A stretch of DNA of 49,884 nt from an uncultured Pseudomonadota bacterium (GTDB taxonomy: Bacteria > Pseudomonadota > Gammaproteobacteria > Steroidobacterales > Steroidobacteraceae): assembly GCA_903908825.1 (NCBI GenBank), contig CAIVTJ010000023.1, forward strand, positions 1-49,884, read 5' to 3'. Under the pieces are notes generated by a model. The model searched no databases, was not told the DNA's origin, and saw nothing but the letters and a program-made list of their open reading frames with translations. Both the position numbers and the translations under genes were made by a program. Shown here in pieces: positions 29,302-36,647 of the stretch (position 1 is the stretch's first letter; every line of letters begins with the position of its first letter).

Positions 29302-30721
29302 GGAGAAACCAGCGCCTGCCGGCATCGCGCTCACGGAAGATCCACAGCCGCGCGCCCTGCCCGTCGGCGGCCACGTAATAGTCGCGGCAGATGTCCGCGC
29401 CATCCCACCAACCGGTTTCCAAGCGTTCGGGACCCGCCAGCAATTGCAGCCGTAACTGCTGCCACAGCGGATGGCCGCTGTCATCGACCATCAGCGGCAG
29501 CTGCCTGGGGTCGGGCAACAGCCACAAGGGACGACGTCCCGCCGGCCACGGCACAGGTGCATCGCGCACCGCAGTAACCACACGCCGGGTAGAGGCTGAT
29601 TGCCACACGGGTTCGGTCGCACAGGAGAGCAACTCCGGACGATGACCCGGTGCGATACGCAAACCTTGCACAGCTTCTGCCCCCAGCCGTGCACGCAGGT
29701 TCTCAAGAAAGGCCGGCATCTGGGTGAGCGCGCCACCGCCGTGCTCACCGGGCTGCCACAGCTGTGTGCTGTCTGCGGCACAGACCAGCAAAGGGCCCGA
29801 GCGCAGTTCGCAGCGACGGACAGGCTCGGCCAACACCACCTGCTGCAACTTCGACTGCAGCAAAACAGCCAAGCGCGCAGCACGGTGCTCGGGCACGGCC
29901 AGACGCAGCACACACTGCGTGGGCGGCTGACGACGATGCACGAGCCGCAGCAACAGCGCGGTGATGCCGCGCTGCCGCTGTAGCAGGAACTGTTCGAGCT
30001 GCTGCAACTGCGGCGTGATGGTGCGCAGCACCAGAGCGGTATCGGTGAGTTCGAAGGACGGTTCGCAGCGGCTGGAAAATCGCTCTGTGGCCATGAATGT
30101 GATGCGCGGGTGAGCACGCCTGCCCAGCAATCGATCGAGGTCCTGCAACAGCTGGGCACCAAAGCGCTGGGCAAAGCCGGCGCGGGGCAGCCGCAGCGCC
30201 TCACCGACCGTGCTCACGCCCACGGCTGCCAAACGCTGCAGACTGGCTTCGGGCCAACGCAGGCAGCGTAGCGGCAAGGGGGCCAGGCGACTGACCAGTC
30301 GCGCTGTATCGGTGAGACAGCAGGACTTGCCGGCACGCGCAAAGCCCAGTGCGGCCAGCGGTGTGGGCGCCAGAGCCACGACTGCCCTTGCGGCAAACAC
30401 CGACTGCAACTGCGCCAGCAGCGGCTGCAGTCCGCCGAACAGACGCACACTGCCGCGCAGTTCGAGCAGCAGCGCATCAGGCGGCTCAAGACTGACGCGC
30501 GGCGTGAAGCGCTGCGCCAACAGTGCCTGCTGCGCCAACTGTGCCGCCGGGTCGGTGGCGAACTGACCTGGCGGCCATTGCACCGCTGCCCACAGCTCGG
30601 CGGTGCGTGCGCCACGCAACTGTGGCGTGGGGGGCGCCGGCGGCAGCCGGGGCGGCAAGGACTGCGGCAACGGGGCCTGCAAGGCCGTGAACAAGCTTGC
30701 GGTGCGCTGTGTGCGACTCAT
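29285..30721 (-). CDS. imuB: ImuB, Y-family polymerase-like mutasome protein
   Basis: Start MSRTQRTASLFTALQ (ATG 30721); ELWAAVQW...RFTPRVSLEPPDALLLELRGSVRLFGG; overlaps imuA by 4 bp and dnaE2 by 17 bp. Confidence 0.92.
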   Translation of the reverse strand: MSRTQRTASLFTALQAPLPQSLPPRLPPAPPTPQLRGARTAELWAAVQWPPGQFATDPAAQLAQQALLAQRFTPRVSLEPPDALLLELRGSVRLFGGLQPLLAQLQSVFAARAVVALAPTPLAALGFARAGKSCCLTDTARLVSRLAPLPLRCLRWPEASLQRLAAVGVSTVGEALRLPRAGFAQRFGAQLLQDLDRLLGRRAHPRITFMATERFSSRCEPSFELTDTALVLRTITPQLQQLEQFLLQRQRGITALLLRLVHRRQPPTQCVLRLAVPEHRAARLAVLLQSKLQQVVLAEPVRRCELRSGPLLVCAADSTQLWQPGEHGGGALTQMPAFLENLRARLGAEAVQGLRIAPGHRPELLSCATEPVWQSASTRRVVTAVRDAPVPWPAGRRPLWLLPDPRQLPLMVDDSGHPLWQQLRLQLLAGPERLETGWWDGADICRDYYVAADGQGARLWIFRERDAGRRWFLHGYFG

Positions 30722-31341
30722 GGCGGCCAACACACATCGATGTGGTCGCGACTGACGCCACGGCTTTTGATGATGCGCAAGCGCGCCCCACCCGGCGCCG
30801 CCGCAAGCGCCACACGCAGCGCCGCCGGTGAGGATTCGTGCTCGGCGATGGCAGGACGAAACACCACCCCGGGCGCCCGGCCCTGCTCGGTAGCCAGCGC
30901 CAGACGCCGCAAAGCCGGTGAGGAGACGCGCGACAACCAGGTCAAGGCGATGTCGCAGGCACCTGAACGCAAGGCCTGCTCCATGGCCCACAAGGACTGC
31001 CCCTCACGGATCACCAGCAAGCGGTCCAGTTGCACACCGGCCATGACGAAGGCCGGGGCGAACAGCTCGAAGGGCGGATCGATAAAAGCGCACCAGCGCG
31101 CCTCGGACTGCGTGGTCAGTTGTGCCAGCGCCGGTAACCACAGCTGCAACTCGCCCAAGCCCTGCTGGGCGGTGAGGATTTCGATGAGCCCCAGCCGCGG
31201 CCAACCACCACCCGGCAAGACCGCATCAAGGGCGGCATAACCGGTGGCTATAGTGGCCTGTGGCGCGATGCTGCGGCCCCGCCAGAGCGCGGGATGCTGC
31301 AGCAACTGCTGCAGTTGCGGGTTGGACTCGATCCGGGTCAT
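30718..31341 (-). CDS. imuA: ImuA, RecA/SulA-like mutasome protein
   Basis: 207 aa; HPALWRGRSIAPQATIATGYAALDAVLPGGGWPRLGLIEILTAQQGLGELQLWLPALA. Confidence 0.92.
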   Translation of the reverse strand: MTRIESNPQLQQLLQHPALWRGRSIAPQATIATGYAALDAVLPGGGWPRLGLIEILTAQQGLGELQLWLPALAQLTTQSEARWCAFIDPPFELFAPAFVMAGVQLDRLLVIREGQSLWAMEQALRSGACDIALTWLSRVSSPALRRLALATEQGRAPGVVFRPAIAEHESSPAALRVALAAAPGGARLRIIKSRGVSRDHIDVCWPP

Positions 31342-31356
31342 GGGCAGGACTCACGC

Positions 31357-31983
31357 TCAGAGGCCCATGCTCTTGCCGCGCCGCACCACACCCACCACCA
31401 CGCCTTCGATGAGCAGCGACTGCTCTTTGAGGTCGACCCGGATGGGCTCGAAGTCTGCGTTTTCGGGCAGCAGCCAGGCGATAGAGCCCTCCTGGCGATA
31501 GCGTTTGACGGTGACTTCGTTATCAAGCCGGGCGACCACGATCTGCCGGTTACGCACCTCGGGCGTACGGTGCACAGCCACCAGATCACCGTCGATGATG
31601 CCGATGTCTTTCATGCTCATGCCAACCACCTTGAGCAGGTAGTGCGGCCGGACATGGAAAACAGCCGGATCGATCTGCAACCGTGCCTCGATATTTTCTT
31701 CGGCCAGAATAGGCCGGCCTGCGGCCACCCTGCCGATGAGCGGCAGACCCATCTGCTCGCGCAGCGCGTCTTTGAGCTGTATGCCGCGCGAGGCCCCGGG
31801 CACCAGCGAGATGACGCCCTTGCGGGCCAGGGCGCGCAGGTGGTCCTCGGCTGCGTTAGGGGACTTAAAGCCCAGCTGCTCGGCGATTTCCTTGCGGGTG
31901 GGCGGCATGCCGGTTTCTTGCAATGTGTCCTGGATGAGACGCAGGATTTGCGACTGGCGTGGGGTGAGTTCGAACTCGGACAT
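31357..31983 (-). CDS. lexA: LexA repressor
   Basis: w[55 protein letters not shown]; Ala-Gly cleavage region [16 protein letters not shown]; Ser ([14 protein letters not shown]) and Lys (VTVKRY) catalytic positions. Confidence 0.97.
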   Translation of the reverse strand: MSEFELTPRQSQILRLIQDTLQETGMPPTRKEIAEQLGFKSPNAAEDHLRALARKGVISLVPGASRGIQLKDALREQMGLPLIGRVAAGRPILAEENIEARLQIDPAVFHVRPHYLLKVVGMSMKDIGIIDGDLVAVHRTPEVRNRQIVVARLDNEVTVKRYRQEGSIAWLLPENADFEPIRVDLKEQSLLIEGVVVGVVRRGKSMGL

Positions 31984-32001
31984 GACGGGCTCCGCAGGTA
32001 A

Positions 32002-32017
32002 CTGTGTTTAATTACAG
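32002..32017. promoter_or_regulatory. LexA operator (SOS box) upstream of lexA
   Basis: CTGTGTTTAATTACAG, an exact CTGT-N8-ACAG match, 19 bp upstream of the lexA start codon. Confidence 0.85.
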
Positions 32018-32020
32018 TAT

Positions 32021-32036
32021 CTGGGGTTATATCCAG
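32021..32036. promoter_or_regulatory. Possible second, degenerate LexA operator
   Basis: CTGGGGTTATATCCAG (CTGG-N8-CCAG, symmetric), starting 19 bp from the start of the first box. Confidence 0.4.
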
Positions 32037-32245
32037 ATGCAAGCCCGATGAAGCCGGAGCGGCTTGAGCATTGAACCGCCCGTAGATCAAACCTCCTAAG
32101 CACTGATTTATCGATACAGAATCGCATTTGGCAGTTGCATATAGGCCCCTGCCTATGATGAAGTTAGAACTGAAATGTTCTTTTTCTGCGCCCTTGGGCG
32201 TGGTCATTGCTTTCTTTATCTGTTCAAGTGCCAAAGGAATTATTC

Positions 32246-32575
32246 ATGAACCTCGCCATCAAGATCGCTGCCATCGCCGCTGTTGCTGCCCTGACCGGCT
32301 GCACCGACCTCAAGCCCCTGCAGGCCCAGGTTGACGACCTCAAGAGCCAGGTCAGCAAGCTGTCCTCGGACGTTGCCGCCAACAAGACCAGCACCGACGC
32401 TGCCGCCAAGGCTGCTGCTGCTGCCGGCCAGTCGGCTTCGCAGGCTGGCGCTGCTGCCGCTGCCGCCCAGAACACCGCCAACCAGGCTCTGGCTGCTGCC
32501 AAGGCTGCTCAGGCTGGCGTCGATGCGACCAACGAGAAGATCGATCGCATGTTCAAGCGCTCGGTCTCGAAGTAA
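32246..32575 (+). CDS. Lpp/OprI-like alanine-zipper lipoprotein
   Basis: Lipobox LTGC; heptad Ala-rich core (AAAKAAAAAGQSASQAGAAAAAAQNTANQALAAAKAAQ), C-terminal Lys (RSVSK) as in murein-linked lipoproteins. Confidence 0.82.
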   Translation: MNLAIKIAAIAAVAALTGCTDLKPLQAQVDDLKSQVSKLSSDVAANKTSTDAAAKAAAAAGQSASQAGAAAAAAQNTANQALAAAKAAQAGVDATNEKIDRMFKRSVSK

Positions 32576-32596
32576 GACACTTACTTCGGTCCAACG

Positions 32597-32629
32597 AAAA
32601 ACGCCGCGCATTGCGCGGCGTTTTTTTTT
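32597..32629 (+). terminator. Intrinsic terminator downstream of the Lpp-like gene
   Basis: aaaaacgccgcgcattgcgcggcgttttttttt: CGCCGCGC/GCGCGGCG stem, A-tract before and T9 after. Confidence 0.92.
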
Positions 32630-32641
32630 GCTACCTGGATT

Positions 32642-32731
32642 ACCAACGCCGTCCGCATCCAAGCGGCACCACTACATGCGCACCAACGCAGTCCGCATCC
32701 AAGCGGCACCGCTACATCCGCACCAACGCAG
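32642..32731. repeat. 40-bp tandem repeat, about 2.25 copies, overlapping the fabH 3' end
   Basis: Copy A 32642-32681 and copy B 32682-32721 are 37/40 identical; partial third copy accaacgcag from 32722. Confidence 0.95.
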
Positions 32732-33677
32732 CTCCCCACGTAAAGCCGCCGCCGAAGGCTTCGAGCAGCACCAGATCGCCTTTCTTTATGCGCCCGTCGC
32801 GCACACCGGTATCCAGCGCCAACGGCACCGAGGCCGCTGACGTATTGCCATGGTCCTGCACCGTGACGATGACACTGTCCATGTCCATATCGAGCTTGCG
32901 TGCGACCGCCTGAATGATGCGGATGTTGGCCTGGTGCGGAACCAGCCACTTGATGTCGGACTTTTGCAGATTATTGGCGGCCAGCACTTCGTCAACGACG
33001 TTGCCGAGCATGGTCACCGCGACCTTAAACACCTCACGCCCGGCCATGCGGATGAAGGCCTGATTGCCGGTGCCCGGCTCATAGCCCTTGGACACGCCAC
33101 CGGTGCAATACAACAGGTCCTGGTAGTGACCATCGGCATGCAGATGGGTTGAGATCAGGCCGGGCTCGTCTGAGGCCGCCAGCACCACTGCGCCTGCGCC
33201 ATCAGCGAACAAAATCGCCGTGGTGCGATCGGTGAAGTCGGTGATGCGGGTCAGCGTCTCGGAACCCACCACCAGCGCGCGTTTGCTTTCACCGCTGCGC
33301 ACGAACTTGTCGGCAATGGACAGCGCATAGATAAAGCCACTGCAGGCGGCCTCGACGCTGAAGGCCGGACCACCGCGGCAACCCAGACGCGCCTGCAGCA
33401 TGACGCCGGCATTGGGGAAAACCAGGTCGGGTGTGGCCGTGGCAAAGACGATCAGATCGATGTCAGCTGCGCTGATGCCGGCGGCTTCGATGGCGCGTTT
33501 GGCAGCCTGCTCGGCCATGTCGACCGTGGTCTGACCCTCGGCCGCGTAATGCCGGCTGACGATGCCGGTACGCTCACGTATCCAGCTGTCGGAGGTCTCC
33601 ATGACCTGCTCGAGCTCGCTGTTGTGCACCACCCGCTCCGGCAGGTAGGCACCTGTACCGATGATGCGGGAGTACAT
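32712..33677 (-). CDS. fabH: 3-oxoacyl-[ACP] synthase III (KAS III)
   Basis: [23 protein letters not shown]; active-site Cys [46 protein letters not shown] end. Confidence 0.96.
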   Translation of the reverse strand: MYSRIIGTGAYLPERVVHNSELEQVMETSDSWIRERTGIVSRHYAAEGQTTVDMAEQAAKRAIEAAGISAADIDLIVFATATPDLVFPNAGVMLQARLGCRGGPAFSVEAACSGFIYALSIADKFVRSGESKRALVVGSETLTRITDFTDRTTAILFADGAGAVVLAASDEPGLISTHLHADGHYQDLLYCTGGVSKGYEPGTGNQAFIRMAGREVFKVAVTMLGNVVDEVLAANNLQKSDIKWLVPHQANIRIIQAVARKLDMDMDSVIVTVQDHGNTSAASVPLALDTGVRDGRIKKGDLVLLEAFGGGFTWGAALVRM

Positions 33678-33726
33678 CAGGGATGAACCGGGCCAGTACG
33701 CTGTAAACGCATACCGGCCCCGGTAA

Positions 33727-33921
33727 TCAATCCTGCTCGTCCGCCTCGACGGCCTTCGCGATCACGCGACGGCCACGATAGAAACCATCGGGCGTGATGC
33801 AATGACGCAGGTGGGTCTCACCCGACTGCGGATCGATGGACAGAGCGGGACGCGCGACGGCGTCATGGGAACGGTGCATACCCCGCTTGGAAGGGGTCTT
33901 GCGGCTTTTTTGAACAGGCAT
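33727..33921 (-). CDS. rpmF: 50S ribosomal protein L32
   Basis: [22 protein letters not shown]...[18 protein letters not shown]. Confidence 0.96.
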   Translation of the reverse strand: MPVQKSRKTPSKRGMHRSHDAVARPALSIDPQSGETHLRHCITPDGFYRGRRVIAKAVEADEQD

Positions 33922-33936
33922 CGGTCGGTCTCCTCG

Positions 33937-34485
33937 TCAACGGCGTTTGTTAGGCCGCATCGGTTCATTACGCTTCGTCTGGCTCATGAGATCGCCAAGC
34001 GCAGCAAAAGGTCTTTGTACTTCCTCAACAGGCGGCAAATCAGAATCGTCGTCGCTGCGTGCTGCGCAAAGCTGCTCCTCGCTATGTAGCGGGGCCAGCG
34101 GCAGCGCCAGCAACAATTCTTCGGCCACCAACTCATCCATGCGCAAGCGCCCTTCCGGCGCCAGCATCGTCTCGGCATCGGCTGGCACGCGCTCGGCATC
34201 GGCCTCGGCGTGCAGCAAAAAAACCCGCGAATCACTGCGGATTGCAACCTGCAGCGCTTGCAGACACCGCTGGCAGATCAGTTCGACCTGCGCCTCGGCC
34301 TGCACCTGCGCCACCGCAAACCCGCGCTCGCGCGAGAACTGCACACGGGCCACGGCAGTGCCTGTGGGCGCCGCCAACTCGTGCACCAGACGCGCTAATC
34401 GCGCGACTGAAATCTCGACAGCCAGCTCCGCACCCTCGTCGGCGAGGATCGATACATCACGCAGTTTCGATCCGTCATCCAGCAT
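33937..34485 (-). CDS. yceD: YceD/DUF177 family protein
   Basis: MLDDGSKLRDVSILADEGAELAVEISVARL...VELICQRCLQALQ; upstream of rpmF as usual. Confidence 0.85.
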   Translation of the reverse strand: MLDDGSKLRDVSILADEGAELAVEISVARLARLVHELAAPTGTAVARVQFSRERGFAVAQVQAEAQVELICQRCLQALQVAIRSDSRVFLLHAEADAERVPADAETMLAPEGRLRMDELVAEELLLALPLAPLHSEEQLCAARSDDDSDLPPVEEVQRPFAALGDLMSQTKRNEPMRPNKRR

Positions 34486-34586
34486 GGGGCGCGTATCATA
34501 GGTGCGACACCCCCCCAAGTCAAAACCAGTGCACCTGACGCCACAAGCGCCAAGTGCTTGTTTGTAACGGCCCTTGAGCTTTCACC

Positions 34587-35180
34587 ATGACCGCCACGCC
34601 GCCGCTGATCCTCGCCTCGACGTCCACCTACCGCCGCGCCCTGCTGCAACGCCTCGGGCTACCGTTTGCGGTCCAGTCCCCGGACGTCGACGAAACCCCA
34701 CTGCCAGACGAAAGCCCGGCAGACCGGGCCCTGCGCCTGGCAGCCGCCAAAACACGGGCAGTGGCGGCCCGGCACCCGAACGCTATCGTCATCGGTAGCG
34801 ATCAGGTGGCCAGCCTCGGCAGCGGCGCTGCAGCACGGATACTGCGCAAACCCGGCACAGCCGAGGTCTGCCAGACCCACCTGCAAGCGCTCAGCGGCCA
34901 GACCGCGCGCTTTGACACCGCCGTCTGTGTGGCCTGGCCTGACGGCTGGGCCGAGCACACCGACATCACCCGCGTGGTGTTCCGGCCGCTCACGCGCGAG
35001 GACATCAGCCGCTACATCGAACGCGAGCCGGCATTTGACTGCGCCGGTGGCTTTAAATGCGAGGGACTGGGTGTCAGCCTGATGCAGCGCATCGAATCAC
35101 AAGACCCGACGGCGCTGATCGGCCTGCCGCTTATTTGGCTCGCCGGCGCACTTCGCGCCGCGTCCCTGTCGCTTCCCTGA
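34587..35180 (+). CDS. Maf-like nucleotide pyrophosphatase
   Basis: PLILASTSTYRRALLQRLGLPF; ESPADRALRLAAAKTRAVAARHPNAIVIGSDQVA. Confidence 0.93.
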   Translation: MTATPPLILASTSTYRRALLQRLGLPFAVQSPDVDETPLPDESPADRALRLAAAKTRAVAARHPNAIVIGSDQVASLGSGAAARILRKPGTAEVCQTHLQALSGQTARFDTAVCVAWPDGWAEHTDITRVVFRPLTREDISRYIEREPAFDCAGGFKCEGLGVSLMQRIESQDPTALIGLPLIWLAGALRAASLSLP

Positions 35181-36207
35181 CCCGCGCCTTGCTCGAGGCT
35201 GCGGCCGAACTGAGTCGATCCAGAAATACCTTGAGCGCATCGGGCAGCGGTGCGCTGGCACTGACCGTGACCTGCCGCTGGGGGTCTTCGTAGCCGATGC
35301 TGTGCGCATGCAAAAAGATGCGGTTCAGACCCAGTTCGGCCATCTGGTCGTTATAGGCCGCATCGCCATATTTCTCGTCACCGGCGATCGGGTGACCGGC
35401 ATGTTCGGCGTGCACACGAATCTGGTGAGTACGGCCGGTCAGCAACCGCACCTCCAGCAAAGTGGCCAGCCGCCCGTAAAACTGCACCACGCGAAACTCG
35501 CTGGCCGCCGATTTGCCGTTGGCATCGACCTTGACCGTCCGTTCGCCGCCGACCCGCAGGTCCGTGCGCAGCGGCGCATCGATGAGCTTGCGCCCCAGTT
35601 CCCACTTGCCGCGCACCAAGGTCAGATAGCGTTTGTCGAACCCGTCTTCGCGCAGCAACGCATGCAAGCTGCGTAAGGTCGATCGCTTGCGTGCCACCAG
35701 CAGGCAGCCGCTGGTGTCACGGTCCAACCGGTGCACCAACTCCAGGGTCTCGTCGGGCCGGGAGGCACGCAGCACCTCGATGACGCCAAAACCGATGCCG
35801 CTGCCGCCATGCACAGCGATGCCGGAAGGCTTATCGAGCACCAGCAAGCGCTCATCCTCGTGGATGATCGACGCCTCGATCTGCTCGATCAGCCGGGGCG
35901 GAACGGGTTTGGGCGCAGCCGGATCGGCGGGCTCGACCTGTTCGCGGTAAGGCGGTACCCGCAGGATGTCGCCCTCGGCCACCCGGCTGTCGGGTTTGAC
36001 GCGTTTGCCGTTCAGCCGCACCTCGCCTTTGCGCAGCAGCCGGAACAGGTGGCTGCGCGGGACCGTACCCAGAAGGCGGGTCAACAGGCGATCGACCCGC
36101 TGGCCGGCCTCCTCAGGGCCAATGGTGACCAAACGGACGGCAGTGCGGCCCGTGGGCGCCTCAGGGGCTACCAGGGAAAGAGCAGATTCTGTGAAGTTAT
36201 CGGTCAT
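35131..36207 (-). CDS. rluC: 23S rRNA pseudouridine synthase RluC-like
   Basis: S4 domain plus VHRLDRDTSGCLLVARKRSTLRSLHALLRE; LLTGRTHQIRVHAEHAGHPIAGDEKYG. Confidence 0.93.
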   Translation of the reverse strand: MTDNFTESALSLVAPEAPTGRTAVRLVTIGPEEAGQRVDRLLTRLLGTVPRSHLFRLLRKGEVRLNGKRVKPDSRVAEGDILRVPPYREQVEPADPAAPKPVPPRLIEQIEASIIHEDERLLVLDKPSGIAVHGGSGIGFGVIEVLRASRPDETLELVHRLDRDTSGCLLVARKRSTLRSLHALLREDGFDKRYLTLVRGKWELGRKLIDAPLRTDLRVGGERTVKVDANGKSAASEFRVVQFYGRLATLLEVRLLTGRTHQIRVHAEHAGHPIAGDEKYGDAAYNDQMAELGLNRIFLHAHSIGYEDPQRQVTVSASAPLPDALKVFLDRLSSAAASSKARVREATGTRREVRRRAK

Positions 36208-36221
36208 ACCAGCGTCAGGTT

Positions 36222-36251
36222 TTGTTAATCAAAGGGCTTTGTGGGTATACT
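36222..36251 (+). promoter_or_regulatory. Candidate sigma70 promoter for rne
   Basis: TTGTTA-18 bp-TATACT in the rluC/rne divergent region. Confidence 0.45.
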
Positions 36252-36647
36252 CAAAGGGTATCGCTGGTCGTGCACCAGCCCTCGTCAAGAGGGTCGCACC
36301 AGGCGCTACAAAACACCGCGGTCATAAAACCGCACGTTAGTTGGCCTTGCGAAACAAGGCCATCGTACGGCCGATCAGGTCGCAACGCTCGACGAATCAT
36401 GCCCGGTACCCGGGATGCCCAAGAGAGCGCGCCCGTCGGTCAGCAGATAACCAAAAGGTTGCTGGCGCGTCACTCTGAAAGTGGCGTGATCAACTCCGCT
36501 ACGCAGTGCTCGCACACATTACCGCGCTCGTAACACGCCTGTTCGCCTTTATCACGGCGCTCTGCTGCCCGCCACGGCTCATTGCTGCGTACGCTGACGC
36601 GTACGCCCTCCCCACGTCGGCCCCTCAACACAATTTGAGCGGGATAA

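Noticed and set aside
32642-32731. CRISPR-like array
   Set aside because: The 40-bp units are directly adjacent, with no variable spacers, and extend into fabH; this is a tandem duplication.
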